From positions 930,001 to 994,000 of the forward strand of contig JAFEVB010000007.1 in assembly GCA_032629725.1 (NCBI GenBank): DNA of 64,000 nucleotides. Direction: 5' to 3'. Position numbers and translations under genes: made by a program. Shown here piece by piece: positions 44,540-58,490 of this stretch (its first letter is position 1; each line of letters starts with the position of its first letter). The DNA comes from Gremmenia infestans (Eukaryota > Ascomycota > Leotiomycetes > Helotiales > Hamatocanthoscyphaceae). The notes under the pieces are model-generated. The model did not search any database, had not been told where the DNA came from, and saw nothing but the letters and a program-made list of their open reading frames with translations.

Positions 44540-47481
44540 ATGAGTACACAGAACAGCCCACCCCCAGAGATGGAAGGCCTTCGAGAACGAAATGTAAAGG
44601 CGTTACGAGACGAAGCTGCCTCTGGATCTGGATCCAGCAGTGGTCAAGATACCCCACAGACAGAGAACGGTGTAGAGAAGGAGAAAAAGACCTTTGGCAG
44701 AACACCTGATGGAACGGGTATGTTCCACCCGTCCAGGCCCATTCTGATGCCATAGACTGCCCAAGCTGATAGTTGGTAGTCTTCATCGTTCCTCACACCC
44801 ATGATATGGTTTCTCAATTGCTCGACCCGCGACAACCCAAGAACCTTTCGGATGTCATAGTCTTAGCTGTACTTTGCATACACGTACTTGCCCTGTACTT
44901 ACTACCGAGCCCTCTGAAGAAGCCCGTATTTGCCCTCATATTCTTGTTCTGGAGAGGATGCTACAATGTTGGGATTGGATGGCTCCTTCACATACAGTCC
45001 CATCGCCGACGTTTGATAGGATGGGCGAAAAAAGCCAAGGTCTTTGAGAATCCAAGTACCGGGAAGAACCCAAGGCCATGGCTATACAAACTCCTCAAGC
45101 GAGAGCTAGAGACTAAGATCCCAGAGGACTATAATTTTGAAGAAGCGCCACTGGAGTACAACACTTGGCTTGTCTTTCGAAGAGTGGTCGATCTGATTCT
45201 CATGTGCGATTTCACGTCCTATTGTCTATTTGCCATTGCTTGTGGAGGACAGCCAGTGGGAGAGAGCCTTATGATGGCCATAGCTCGATGGGCTACTGGT
45301 AGTATTCTCGTTGGATTTAACTTATGGGTCAAGCTAGATGCACACCGGGTAGTCAAGGACTATGCGTGGTATTGGGGAGACTTTTTCTACTTGATCGATC
45401 AAGAATTAACCTTCGATGGGGTGTTTGAAATGGCTCCTCATCCCATGTATTCTGTTGGATATGCCGGCTACTATGGTATCTCAATGATGGCAGCGAGCTA
45501 CAACGTATTGTTCATTTCGATTATTGCACATGCTGCTCAATTCGTCTTCCTCGTATACGTCGAAAATCCTCACATTGAGAAAACCTATAATCCACCAGCT
45601 CCACGAAAGCGAGAAGACAACCCAAGCCCAAGCGACATTGAGCATGCCAACGCTTCGGCCGCTCGTAGAGAAGGCATCGACTACCATGAAATGTCTGAAC
45701 ACATAGCCCTCTCAGCAACATCGAAGAAGCCCCTTGCGACACACAACCTGATGGGATTTGGCAATATTGACCTCTTTCGAATCACTGACCTATCTGTTTT
45801 TCTGCTTCAGGGATACATACTCCTCCTCACTGTATCAACCCCATCAACACCATTTTTCCAGACCCTTTTCGTCTTAAATGCGATTGGATGGCGTCTATGG
45901 TACACCCTCGGTCTAGGAATCATCCTTAACCACCAAAGCAACAATAAGATGTGGACCCGCCATTTCGTCAAATACGGCGAAAGCACTGAAGAGGCCTGGA
46001 GACAATGGAAAGGCATGTATCACCTGAGCTTGACTATGTGCTATGCGAGTTTTATTGCCGCGACTTGGAAGATGTATTCTTTGCCACCCGATTGGGGCTA
46101 TGGCCTCGTGCTTCTGAAACATGTGATCGGAGCTGGACTTGTCGCTCTTCAAGTGTGGACCGCAGTCAGTATATACGAGTCTCTAGGCGAGTTTGGATGG
46201 TTCTTTGGAGATTTCTTCTTCGACCAAGCTCCAAAATTGAACTATGGCGGTATCTATCGGTACCTCAACAACCCAGAACGCATCATTGGACTGGCCGGTA
46301 TCTGGGGTGCTGTGTTCATTTCAAGAAGCGTCGCAATCTTCTTCATTGCTCTTCTCAGTCATATTCTTACCTTAGGATTCATACAGCTTGTAGAGAAGCC
46401 ACACATGCAGAGGCTGTACGGACGAGCACTGAGATCCGAAGCTGGACTCACCAAGAGTATCCGGAGATCCTTACCTCCTCCTTTAAAAAAGTGGCAAGGC
46501 AGCGTCGACAAGGTCTTGGAAGATAGCAGTCACTTCGTCGAGGAGTTTTTAGATACAGCTCGCCCAAAATTCGCATCTGGAGTCTCAACCATCATCCGCG
46601 ACACCTCAGCTCTCTTCAGCCAATACCCAGCTCGCATAACTCTCACCCGTCTAGCCCCCGACCTTGCAGGCTTCGACCCACGAGACTACTCCCTTACAAT
46701 CGAAGGCACGCCCTCCTCAGTACTCACAGCCAGCGACCGCGCAACTGGCAAAGAAGGCCAAACTGCCCGCTTCCCGCGCGAGCGAACCGACGAATTCCAA
46801 CCCCTGATGTTCGAATACGGCGCGCCCATTAAAGTCAAATGGACCGCCCCCGTCCAGCATAGCAAACGCGACTGGGTCGGCCTCTACATGGTCGCCGACA
46901 ACGCCTCGCGAGAAGTAACACGCGTCTCGTCCGCCGGCCGCTGGGTCGCCTGCTCGCCCAACGAATACGAATCTACGCCCGCCGACAAAGGAATCCTGCT
47001 CTCCGAGCAACTGATTTCGGGCGCTTCACGCGTAGATGGATCGTCCAAAGATTACATGCAGGGGGAGATGGTCTTTGAAGGCGACAAGCTATGGTGGACG
47101 CACGGTGGTTTCGAATTCCGCTTCCACCACGACGGCAAGCACAACGTCATGGCCATCTCCCTGCCCTTTGAGATCCGCATCGGGCGCTTCGACGAGGAGG
47201 ATGTGGAGGTTGATTCCAACGGCCTTATTCTCACAGCTGTGCAAAATGCCCTTTTGCCCGTCGTGCGCAACTGCTTTGACAGGGATCCGGACATCGCGCC
47301 GGATTCTGTGGAGGGAAGTTTTGGGAGCTTGGTGGAGCGCGATGGCAAGTATGCGAAGAGGGTCGTGTTTGCTGTGCATCAGATGTTTGGCATTGAGTTT
47401 GCGCCGGGCGTCGTGCTGGCTGATGGGAATGTGAAGAATTTGGCCTGGAGGATTTGTAATGCGAAGCAGGTTTTGGTATGA
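44540..47481 (+). CDS. CHO2: Phosphatidylethanolamine N-methyltransferase Cho2
   Basis: Two exons, 44540-44717 and 44780-47481, join to 959 residues, the expected Cho2 size. After a hydrophilic N-terminus ([20 protein letters not shown]) there are two duplicated membrane methyltransferase modules. Each has the conserved pattern [20 protein letters not shown] with [19 protein letters not shown], and [20 protein letters not shown] with [19 protein letters not shown] soluble C-terminal domain follows ([28 protein letters not shown]). The enzyme makes the first methylation of PE to PMME in the ER on the way to phosphatidylcholine, using S-adenosylmethionine. Codon use in the last third is markedly GC-richer (from about 46600). 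Confidence 0.94.
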
Positions 47482-48204
47482 CGATCTATTTTCCCCAATA
47501 TTTTATGGCCATTTACTTTACTCCCCTGATTGGTTTGTCGTTATGGACCATGATAATTTGGTATGGTCGGCATGAGTACACGTTTGCTAATTCTATTCTT
47601 TAAAGGCCCCATATAGCATGTCTCATTCGAAAGGCAGGACGACGCCTACGGGGGAGAAGTTCTAGATGCATACATGAATGCACGGTTTAGACAAGAGGGG
47701 CGAGGGAGGAGGTGAGAGTATCAGATTGTGAATAGGAGGAATGAGAGAGGAGAGAAGAGAGGGACAGGGATTGTAGATTTTTGGTGATACCCGTGTGGAA
47801 ATACGAAGGTTGTTCATATTGCATTGCTTAGGGAGCAAGGAGGCTTTTTCTATGGCATGGTATTTGAGCGGAAAGTGAAAAGGGAGAAGGAAAAGTAAAA
47901 GAAAGGAAAGGTTTTATGTAGTGGTTTACTTCATTCTCAATAAAAAGATGTTTATTTTTGATAGGTAATATGTGATTGTGCTAGTCTCGTCAAAGACAAG
48001 GGTTTGTTTTCAGCCTCATGTTGAGCTAAAGTCAGGGTCCAGATGCCGATCATCATGTGTCAAAAGCTAGAATATCAGAAGCAATAAGTTTGATTGCAGA
48101 GCATCCGGAGGTCAATTGTACAGTTTACATGGGGAATCTCTCTCTATCTCCTATCTCAATACAACCTTCCACTGCATGCACGCACCCCTTTATTATGCAT
48201 TCCC
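47482..48204. other. Convergent spacer CHO2/E2
   Basis: A purine-rich stretch at about 47690-47910 (G/A tracts) lies between the two stop codons. No supported gene. Confidence 0.4.
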
Positions 48205-49718
48205 TCACAGCAACAGCTCCAGCGGGTTCTCAACCACCTTCTTAAACTCGCGAATCCATTCACCACCAACAGCACCATCGACGACCTTGTGATCGAAGCT
48301 GCCAGTAACGACTATTTGGTCGTCCCATTCTAGAGATGTGCCTTCTTCGGTCTCGACAGGGATGGCGACCTTCTTGGTGGTGCCAACGGCGAGGATGCCG
48401 GCTTGAGGTGGGTTGATGACGGCGGTAAATCGGTCGATGGCTGCGTTCATGCCCATGTTGCTGATGGTGAAGGTTCCGCCTTGGTATTCTTCTGGCTTGA
48501 GCTTGCCGTCTCGGGCGCGCTTTCCGAGGTCTTTGACTTGGGCGGAGATGGATTCGAGTCCGAGACCTTCAACGTTCTTGACAATAGGTGTCATGAGACC
48601 AACGGGGGTGGAGACAGCGACCTGAGGGAGAATAATTAGAGGCTTAATCATTATAGATATTAAGATTTGGACTTACTGAAACATCCACATTGTTGAATTG
48701 GCGGATGAATCCGTCTCTCCAGCTAGAGTTGACAGTGGGAACCTTTTTGCAAGCAATAGCGCAAGCCTTGATGAGGAAGTCGTTCACTGAAAGCTTGTAT
48801 TTTCCATCTGACGAGGCATTGAGAGCTTGACGGAGCTTCAGGAGCTTGGAGACAGAAAGCGTTGCTGCAACGAAGTAGTGGGGGTTCTGGTTTACGGACT
48901 CGGTGAGGCGGTTGGCGATCGTTTTACGCATCGAGGTTGTAGGAGTATCGACATATGAGGCAGAAGGAGCAGCTCCTGGGGCCGAAGCTTCACCTGAAGG
49001 AGCCTTCTTGACATCGGCTTCAGTAATTTGTCCGCCAGTTCCAGTACCCTTGAGACCTGAGATCTTGACACCAGTCTCAGCAGCCAATCTGATAGCAGCT
49101 GCGCTTGCGTTTGGAAGTCGGTCTAAAGCTGATTGTAATCTGCCACCACTTGATTCGGTTTCCTCGGGCGCGGGCTTTGATTCGGTCTTAGGAGGTGGTG
49201 CTGTACTAGAACCAGTATCTGGTGCCTCGGAAGACTCGCTGGCTTCCTCCTTTGGTGGTGCTGCTGGCTCATTTTCTCCTCCAGCATCCTCGAGTGTGAA
49301 AGATTCGAAAGCCGAAGCATCTTCGCCCTCCTCGATCATGACGGCGATAGGCTGTAAAGAAAGATTAGCAGGTTTGCACCTTGTAGACCCAATTGATTCT
49401 CACGTTGCCAACTGCCACATCTTTCGATCCAGACTCCTTGAGGATCTTCGCAAGAACTCCCTCTTCTTGAAATTCGAAGTCCATTTGCGCTTTATCCGTC
49501 TCAATCTCTACCAGGACATCACCTGGAGATATCGCATCGCCGGGCTTCTTCTGCCACACCCCAACATTGCCTGCTGTCATTGTCGGAGACAGGGCAGGCA
49601 TAGTAACCACCGTATGAGGCGGGAACGACTTTGCGGCGTAACATCTTGCGAATTGATAGGAGTAGGAGAGAGCGGGCCTCGATTGAAGGGCACGCCTTCT
49701 AAGCACCGCGGCGAACAT
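48205..49718 (-). CDS. LAT1: Pyruvate dehydrogenase E2 (dihydrolipoyl acetyltransferase), mitochondrial
   Basis: Start ATG 49718; three exons, with introns near 49350 and 48640. Residues 1-30 are an Arg-rich presequence ([20 protein letters not shown]). The lipoyl domain carries the modified lysine at about residue 76 ([14 protein letters not shown]). A flexible Pro/Glu/Ser linker follows, then the E1/E3-binding domain ([35 protein letters not shown]), then the catalytic core ([20 protein letters not shown] to [19 protein letters not shown]) with the HxxxDG active site. It transfers acetyl groups from pyruvate to CoA in the mitochondrial matrix and forms the core of the complex. It is divergent from SEC7, 508 bases apart. 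All catalytic residues are present. Confidence 0.93.
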
Positions 49719-50226
49719 TCCGACGGATTCCCGGGAACCTAGGCAATTAAAATAAAAAGGGAGGAAGGAGGGTGAGGAGGAGACCCAGACGAATGAGGTC
49801 TTGGAATCGCAGTCGCAACACCGAAGAAGTTGGTGGAGGAAGTATTCAGGAATTGGGCGGTAGAATCCAAGTGTTGAATCAAATTTCGGGAAGCCAAATT
49901 TCAACGTTGGGAGCTTTCCGCTTTCCGCCGCGCTTGAAGCTTTACCCACACCACAGCCTGAAAGGGTTTAATCGGCCCGCCCCAGCTATCATTGGCCAAT
50001 TAGACGCACTTTATCATTTGAGTCCGTGCCTCCATCCGTTCTGCGTGCGCTTAGAGAGAGAGTTACGTGGTAGCAGTCAGTGCTCGAGTAGGTAGCTGAC
50101 AATAAGGAGATAATTAATATTTCCGTCAATTTACAACGAACGAACGAATCGGCGCAACCACCACAACTACGACCGCAGGAAGAAGAGGAGGTCACGAATG
50201 GAAACCGGTGAACTCGAAAAACCACC
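49719..50226. promoter_or_regulatory. Shared divergent upstream region E2/SEC7
   Basis: A 508-base gap between head-to-head starts, with no defined regulatory site found by eye. Confidence 0.45.
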
Positions 50227-53200
50227 ATGAGCTCTCTCGTATTTGTGGTATCTGCCTTGGAGGCTATAGCAGCTTCTAAGGAAGCATCGAAGAAGCCGCA
50301 ATTGGGCGAATCTGTCCGAAAGGCCTTAAAGGATATCAAAGAGCACGAACCCCAATTACCAGATCCCGAAATCATATTTGCACCCTTGCAGATCGCCACG
50401 AAATCCGGAAGCATCCCTCTCACTACGACTGCCTTGGACTGCATAGGCAAGCTTATAAGCTATTCGTACTTTTCCGTCCCATCCTCTCCAAACGCCGACA
50501 AAGAAGCCTCCCGAGCGCCCTTGATTGAGCGCGCCATCGATACAATATGCAACTGCTTTCAAGGAGAGACTACGCCAGTCGAAATTCAATTGCAGATTGT
50601 CAAGTCCTTACTGGCAGCTGTTCTCAACGATAAAATCGTCGTTCATGGCCCTGGACTTCTCAAGGCTGTACGACAAGTCTACAATGTCTTCCTCCTCTCA
50701 AAGAGCAGCGCGAATCAGCAAGTGGCACAAGGGACGTTGACTCAGATGGTGGGAACTGTCTTTGAACGAGTCAAAACCAGGATACACATGAAAGAGGCCA
50801 GGTTTAACTTATCCAAGCTGGACAAGAACGCTGCAAATGCGAGCTCATATACAGTCGATGCTGAGGCGGCGGAATCATTAAACGATGCGTCTACGAGCAA
50901 TGAACCCGAGGAGTCGATCGCAGAGACTGCTTCGGAAGCACCATCAGGGGAAGATGGACCTAAACTTACCCTAAAGGATCTCGAACACCGGAAAAGTTTC
51001 GATGACTCTCAGATGGGCGAGGGAACAACGATGGTGACACATGTCAAGCCTGCGCAGGCTTCCCCACGATCGACATCAGGACAATCCCCTCCCGACAGTA
51101 CCGAAGACGATGGGTTGGAATCCGAGGATGTCGAAGACGAAGTATATACAAGAGACGCATATCTGGTCTTCAGATCATTCTGCAATCTCAGTACAAAAGT
51201 CCTTCCTCCTGATCAACTATACGATATGAAGGGGCAGGCTATGCGATCGAAACTTATCTCACTTCACCTGATACACACTTTACTCAATAATAACATTCTC
51301 GTCTTCACTTCTCCTTTATGTACAATCACCAATAGCAAAAGCAACGAGCCTACACAGTTTCTTCAGGCTATTAAATTCTATCTTTGTCTTAGCATCACTC
51401 GGAATGGGGCCAGTTCAGTGGATAAGGTCTTCGAAGTTTGTTGCGAGATTTTCTGGCTCATGCTCAAGTTCATGCGTGCCCCTTTCAAGGTGGGTATCTG
51501 TACTTTTGTTCCCTCGAAGATTTGGGACTAACATGGTTACAGAAAGAGATTGAGGTTTTTTTGAATGAGATATACTTAGCCCTTCTGGAAAGACGGACCT
51601 CCACTGTTGGTCAGAAGCTTTATTTCATGGCAATACTGCAAAGGCTCTGTTCCGATCCGCGCGCTTTAGTAGAAACCTATCTCAACTATGATTGCGACAG
51701 AAACCTCGATAACATTTTCCAAACCCTCATCGAGGACTTGTCCAAAGCTTCAAGCGCTGCTGTGATGATAAGTCCACTTCATCAACAGCAGTACGATGAG
51801 AAGATTGCCAAAGGCAATAGTAATGGCTTTGATTGGCAGGCTAGAGGGACACTTCCTCCCCCGCTATCTACCGCGCATATGAGCACCCATCACGATCATA
51901 ACGAGTCTGAGATCCCCAAAGAGTACATCATCAAGAGACAGGCCTTAGATTGTTTAGTTGAAACTCTACGATCACTGGTCAATTGGTCGCAGCAAGGCAT
52001 TGCTGATGTTACCGATGGCGCTCAAGACCCCAATGTCCGGCAGTCGGAAGATTTTCGCGAGTCTTACGATCCCTCCGGAAATGACAGCTCGTCAAGAATC
52101 GGCAACGGAGAGGTCCCAATGACTCCTTCAACTCCAGTGGCTGATGATGACCCGGAACAGCTTGAAAGGGAGAAGCAACGGAAAACCGCAATTGACAATG
52201 CGATCAAACAATTCAACTTCAAGCCAAAACGCGGGATCAAGCTTTTGATTTCTGAAAATATTATTCCAAGCGATAGCCCCGAGGATATTGCACATTATCT
52301 CCTCACGGAAGAAAGGCTGGATAAAGCTCAGATCGGAGAGTTCTTGGGGGAAGGCAATGAAAAAAACATCGCCATCATGCATGCTTTTGTAGACGGCATG
52401 GACTTCACCAAACGCCGTTTTGTAGACGCTCTACGACACTTTTTGCAGGCTTTCCGTTTACCTGGAGAATCCCAAAAGATCGATAGGTTTATGCTGAAAT
52501 TTGCAAACCGATATGTTACTGGAAATCCAAATGCATTCGCCAACGCAGATACTGCTTACGTTCTGTCTTATTCCGTTATTATGTTGAATGTCGACCAACA
52601 CAGTGGCAAAGTAGTGAAGCGAATGACGAAACAAGATTTCATCAAGAACAACAGAGGTATCAACGACAATGCTGATCTTCCGGATGAGTATCTCAACAGC
52701 ATTTTTGATGAGATAGCCCTTGATGAGATCGTGTTGAAGAGTGAGCGTGAATTGGCTGCTCTTAATGGCCTGCCTACAGCGCCCAGTAGCGGTATTGCAG
52801 CAGGCCTCGGAAATGCACTTGCAACCGTCGGGCGAGACATGCAGCGAGAGGCGTACACCAAGCACGCCGAGGAAATATCGATAAGATCTGAGCAGCTTTT
52901 CAAAAGTTTGTATAAGAAGGAACGGAAAAATGCTTCGAAGTCTGATGTCAGCAAATTCATCCCAGCGACATCTTTCAAGCATGTAGGCCCAATGTTCGAC
53001 GTGACTTGGATGTCTTTCTTCTCTGGTCTCTCGGGACAGATGCAAAATGCCCATAATATCGAAACCATAAAGTTGTGTATGGAGGGCATGAAGCTTGCAA
53101 TTCGTATCGCATGTCTATTCGACTTGGAGACCGCACGAGAAGCGTTTGTGTCTGCTTTGAAGAACGCTACAAATCTGAACAATCCCACGGAGATGGTGGC

Positions 53201-55766
53201 CAAGAACGTGGAGGCTTTGAAGATTCTTCTTGAGATTGCACAAGCTGAAGGCAACCTGTTGAAGGAATCATGGCGAGACATTCTGATGTGTGTCAGTCAG
53301 CTTGACCGACTACAGCTGATATCTGAAGGCGTTGACGAGGGTTCGATACCCGATGTATCAAAAGCACGCATTCAACCTCCAAGCCGACAGGACACTGGTT
53401 CTTCCAGGAAGTCAACCCAATCTATTAGACCTCCACCACGACCGCGCCCTCGGCATAGCAGTACCGGCACAAGCTATTCAGTGGAAATTGCAATGGAGAG
53501 TCGGTCGGATGAAGTCATCAAGGCTGTCGACCGGATATTTACCAACACCGCAAATCTTTCTGGGGAAGCCATTGTGCATTTTGTACGAGCTCTGACGGAA
53601 GTGAGCTGGGAAGAAATCAAAATCTCGGGATCTAATGAGTCTCCGCGAACGTACAGTCTCCAAAAGCTCGTCGAAATAAGTTACTACAATATGACTCGTG
53701 TCAGGTTCGAATGGACCAATATCTGGGTTGTGTTAGGGGAACATTTCAACAGGGTTGGCTGCCACAATAATACCGCGGTTGTTTTCTTCGCACTCGACTC
53801 TTTACGGCAATTATCGATGCGTTTCATGGAGATTGAAGAACTCCCCGGATTCAAGTTCCAGAAAGACTTCCTAAAGCCATTTGAGCATGTCATGTCAAAT
53901 AGTAACGTTGTTGCTGTGAAAGATATGACTTTACGATGTCTGATCCAGATGATCCAAGCTCGTGGCGAGAACATCCGTTCTGGGTGGAGCACAATGTTTG
54001 GCGTATTCACTGTCGCTGCCCGAGAGCCATACGAGAGTATTGTCAATCTTGCCTTCGATAATGTCAACCAGGTGTATAAGACACGATTTGGAGTTGTCAT
54101 CTCCCAGGGTGCTTTCGCCGATCTGATTGTGTGTTTGACAGAATTCTCGAAGAATATGAGATTTCAAAAGAAGGGTTTGCAAGCAATGGAAACATTGAAG
54201 TCGATTATTCCGACAATGCTCAAGACACCCGAGTGTCCATTGTCAAACCGTTCCAACGCCAATTCTGACGGCTCTCTCAAAACTTTAGAACCGACGTCGA
54301 AGCAACCAAGCCGAACAACACAAGAGGAAGCGTTCTGGTTTCCTGTTCTCTTCGCATTTCACGATGTGTTGATGACGGGTGAAGATCTAGAAGTTAGATC
54401 TAATGCTCTCAATTACTTATTTGACTCAATCATCAAGTATGGTGAAAATTTCCCGTCTGATTTCTGGGATATTCTGTGGAGGAATCTACTCTACCCGATA
54501 TTCATGGTTCTCAAATCCAGTTCCGAGATGTCGAACGTCCTTAACCACGAAGAGCTCTCAGTGTGGCTATCAACCACGATGATCCAAGCTCTCCGAAACA
54601 TGATCTCACTCTTCACGCATTATTTCGAGTCGTTGGAATATATGCTTGACAGATTTTTGGATCTCTTAGCCTTGTGTATATGCCAAGAAAATGATACCAT
54701 TGCTAGGATTGGCAGCAATTGTTTGCAGCAGCTTATTCTACAGAACGTAAAAAAGTTTACACCTGAGCATTGGGCTAAGATTGTTGGCGCATTTGTGGAG
54801 CTCTTCGAAAGGACCACTGCCTACCAGTTATTCTCCGCGGCGACATCATCGGGCACCGTGACTGGCGCGGAAAACGCTGGTTCGCCGATGGAAGAGCCAG
54901 GGTCCGACGAGAAGTCGCTCAAGATCAACGGGACCAACGGCGCCGCCACTTCAGATGTGGAGAGTATAAATGATGACGAAACAAAGACGCCCACAGCAGG
55001 TGCCGGCGACTTAGAAGACTACAAGCCTCAATCGGGACTTCAGCAACAACCAGTAGTTGTCACTGCTGCACGGAGGAAATTCTTCAACAAGATCATCACT
55101 CGATGCGTACTTCAACTGCTCATGATCGAAACCGTCAACGAACTCTTCTCAAACGATGCTGTCTACGCCCAAATACCCAGTCCAGAACTTCTCCGCCTCA
55201 TGTCACTCCTTAAAAAGAGCTTCGTCTTCGCCAAGAAATTCAACGAAAATAAAGAGCTCCGTATGCGTCTTTGGCGCGAGGGGTTCATGAAGCAACCCCC
55301 CAATCTTCTCAAACAGGAGAGTGGCAGCGCAGCAACATATGTCAGCATCTTACTTCGCATGTACCACGACGAGAGCGAGGAGCGGAAGCGTAATCGTAAA
55401 GACACAGAAGCAGCGCTCGTGCCGCTCTGCGCCGATATCATTCGCGGCTTCACACTGCTTGAAGAAGATTCCCAGCAACGGAATATCATTGCATGGAGGC
55501 CCGTCGTTGTTGATGTAATGGAGGGGTATACAAATTTCCCTCGTGAAGGATTCGAGAAGTACATCGATGTCTTCTACCCACTGTGCGTAGATATCCTGAA
55601 CCGGGATATGGGTGTCGAGATCAGGATGGCATTGCAAGGTATACTGAAGCGGGTTGGGGAATTGAAGCTCGGGTTACCGGAACGGAGGCTAAGTATACCT
55701 GGGTCGCCGACGAGTTTACATTCTCCCACAGCGTCTAGGAGTCGGAGGTTGAGTAGAAGAGATTAA
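50227..55766 (+). CDS. SEC7: Arf guanine-nucleotide exchange factor Sec7 (BIG family)
   Basis: Two exons, 50227-51489 and 51543-55766, give 1828 residues. The N-terminal DCB/HUS region is helical (LLKAVRQVYNVFLLSKSSAN; EIYLALLERR; QRLCSDPRALVETYLNYDCD). The Sec7 catalytic domain starts EREKQRKTAIDNAIKQFNFK. It holds the glutamic finger in IGEFLGEGNEKNIAIMHAFV and the Arf-binding YVLSYSVIMLNVDQHSGKV. HDS domains follow to the C-terminus (NVVAVKDMTLRCLIQMIQAR). The protein activates Arf1 on late Golgi membranes for COPI/clathrin coat formation. The YS-type residues in the catalytic groove suggest brefeldin A sensitivity (inference). Length and order match fungal Sec7. Confidence 0.94.
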
Positions 55767-57009
55767 AGTTCATCCGTTTCTGGGTCGTGCTACAATATTT
55801 TTGAGCGATGCATTTTGTTGGGATGACGATTGGGAGTTTTGGGGCTAGGGATGAATGTAGTAGATTGCGGGTGATGTTTGTATGATATGGGTTTTTATAG
55901 ACTTGGGGGGATATCTTTACTTCTATGCATCCTTTTACATAATGCACAATGATGTTTCTTTGAATCACTCGTTCCTGACCGCTTGTGTTCTTATTCAAAA
56001 CTCCTTGCCAACTGTTTGGGTGGGGCCTTTAGTGTACTTCTTTCACTTGATTGAAGAAAGTTAAATGCGGTACAAATCCCCAGATTTGAAGCTATCCCCG
56101 CCTAGTTTTAGCCGGTGCCACCAGAGCCTTATCCCAGGTACTGGTAGTTAATTCTAGTTTTACGTAAAAATAAAAATAGCTCCTCAGCTATAATAGAAAG
56201 TCGCAAGCTAATCCGCTATGAAGCTCAATACCACCAGAGAATCAGCAGCTAGAAGAAAGGTTATTTCTAATGGTGGATCCGCTAACTAATCAATTGACTA
56301 GCTGCTCGCTCTAGTAGGCAAAAAATGGTTGGGTGGGGAAGATTATAGAAAGTCGTTCGTTGGGAAGTGTTAAGAGAAAATCGTGGCATAAAAGTAGCTC
56401 AAACCTGGAATCACGCTACGAAGGCTTCTTTGCTGCATTTAGACATTTAGGTCGAAGTTTTATTTTATAGCAGAGGCTGTTGTTGCGAATGGAGTCCAGG
56501 CACCTCGCTTAAAAAAAGGGGCGAGCTACGGGCCCGTTTGGCGTAGTTAATATACTGGTGCGGTATGTACCAGAACAAGATTGAAATGGGATAGGAGCGT
56601 AGTGCGTTCTGCAAGCAATGGTCCGAACTTTGCAAATTTATATATAGTATCTCCTTTTATGAGGTACGAATTTATGTTCCTTTGCTACTGAGTCAACCTT
56701 GAGAAAATAAAGAGCTGAGAAGCATCGGCTTAAGAGTAAAAGAGCTTGGAAGGCGTACGCATTACGCAAGACATGCGTCACGTGAACAGGCGTTGCACTA
56801 GTAATATTTGGGGCTACTTGTACACTTGTACCCTACCCTACCCTACCCCCCATTTAAACTTATAACAAACGAAAGCTTCCTACAGTGCTACATAACATCC
56901 TCCCGAATTGACCGACAACCACGGAAGAAAAAGTCACAGTCAATGCAGACAAACACGAAGATTCTCTCAATTCTCGCAGCCCTCTACCCCGACCCGCATT
57001 TGAATCGAA
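55767..57009. other. AT-rich spacer with repeat traces
   Basis: About 1.2 kb. The part 56080-56560 is rich in short palindrome-like CTAG/GCTA words and looks like degenerate repeat DNA, but no transposase or terminal repeats are recognised. A CCCTA pentamer run lies at about 56829-56848. Confidence 0.4.
56829..56848. repeat. CCCTA pentamer microsatellite
   Basis: Three to four units of ACCCT are visible upstream of the MYND gene. It is not the TTAGGG/CCCTAA telomere unit. Confidence 0.7.
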
Positions 57010-57626
57010 ATGGCTACTCAAGATGTGCGCGTCGAATTCATGTGTGTCAGCGACAACCTCCGGTAAGAAAGGAACTTATATCCAATCATCCTAGCAAATA
57101 CTAATCCGCAAGATTCACGCACAACATCCCCAGTACCCTCGTTGGCCACGAGGCACGGCTCAATCCCCAATACATGAACATATTCATGACCACGATCAAA
57201 CCCATCATCAAGCAGCATTATAACGCCGTTTTCAACGCCCTACAGTCCGAATGTGCCATCTGCAAAGCTCCCAAGACCCAGGCAATCGTCACGCCCATGT
57301 CGTGGCTGCACCTGTCCTCCGAGCCCTTTATCAACGTCCTGTGTATGCCCGCATGCGCCAAGCCCGCCTGCGATACGAAGACGAGACAGAACGTCCAGAT
57401 TCTCATGGCGAAAATGAACGGCGTGACTGTTCCTGCGGGAGTCGGACAAAATAGTCCAGATAATATGGACGAGATCATGCCGTGTCGCGTGTGCAAGACG
57501 ACGGAGAAAACTTTCAAGTGTGCTCGCTGCGGAGTCGCCTTTTACTGTGGAAAGGAGCATCAAAAGATGGATTGGGGGTTTCATAAGCTGGCTTGCAAGC
57601 CGAGTGCGAGAAGTGGTCAGACATAG
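57010..57626 (+). CDS. MYND zinc-finger protein
   Basis: Two exons, 57010-57062 and 57113-57626, give 188 residues. A Cys-containing middle part (SECAICKAPKTQAI; CMPACAKPACDTKTRQ) precedes a full C-terminal MYND finger: CRVCKTTEKTFKCARCGVAF then YCGKEHQKMDWGFHKLAC, with all zinc ligands. MYND fingers mediate protein contacts, often with Pro-rich partners. There is no SET domain. The architecture is common in fungal hypothetical proteins, and partner and role are unknown. The ATG at 57010 is followed by a short exon with a consensus donor. Confidence 0.85.
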
Positions 57627-58490
57627 ATTATTTCTTCCTGGATTGAGGCGTTTTGTTTCTTGAGTTCTTGGTCGTACGCAAATTTTCAATCTTGCTGGAG
57701 CTTGGGTGAATAGATTTATTTTTCTTGGTGTTGGGGGCACTTGTGAATTCTTGGACGGGCTTGCTGACTACTATTTTGAAAGCCAGGTAGACATCTGGAT
57801 GTTGAGCTCTAGGTATTCAATCACTTCTTATTTGATAAAAGGTTTGATATGTCCGCGATGCCTTTTCACAACCTGGATTTCTTTTAAGCAATAACGGGTC
57901 CTGAGATGGATGAAGCAATTACCCATCCTCTAAGCTCTAGTAAACTCTCGTGTTGTAAACTCATATAGTGTTTCACGGCCTTTTTCACAAAGGTTCGCTA
58001 GTACTTAAATAGGCATAGCAGTGGATAGGAAGAAGTGGCACTGATGTATAATGTGCTAAACGGCATGAGACATTAGAAGTCAACGATAATTAGTGCCACG
58101 GTTTCTAACTAGCATAATGACCATACCCAGGTGGGCAATGAAAGAGTTTGAGGATTTATGGTTAGCAAGATTCTTATAGAGGAGCCCTAGGTAAGCTATA
58201 ATGATACTAAGGTAGACCTGGATGGATGCACATGACAGGCACATTCGAGCCACACCCACACCCACACCTCGTCACAACGTACACTTCATGTTCATCCAGC
58301 AGCTCATTTGCGCCAGAACAAAAATCCTGTAGCCATCGAAACCCCACGAACGCATGGATTTCGACGCTCAGATGTCCGATCAACTACCTTCCACTGCCCT
58401 GGGCAGCTTCTCAACCCCGCATGACCTGTGGAGCACCCTTGTATTGTTATCGTCGCCCCCAGAGCCGTCGCCACGACAGCGGCCCCGGGA
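57627..58490. other. Spacer, no certain gene
   Basis: AT-rich 3' flank of the MYND gene. Overlapping frames occur on both strands from about 58226 but none is convincing apart from the small one listed next. Confidence 0.35.

Noticed and set aside
48903..49742. 279-codon frame antisense to the E2 gene
   Set aside because: Mirror of the Ala/Pro linker and lipoyl domain codons; not a gene.
53339..53351. GGTTCGATACC-like tRNA B-box word
   Set aside because: It lies inside SEC7 coding sequence, and no acceptor or anticodon arms fit around it. Similar words at 9704 and 53704 are also coding.
56080..56560. DNA transposon copy
   Set aside because: No terminal inverted repeats, target-site duplication or transposase motif could be found by eye; kept only as possible repeat trace.
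56829..56848. Telomere-like repeat
   Set aside because: The unit is the pentamer CCCTA, short, and surrounded by ordinary genes.
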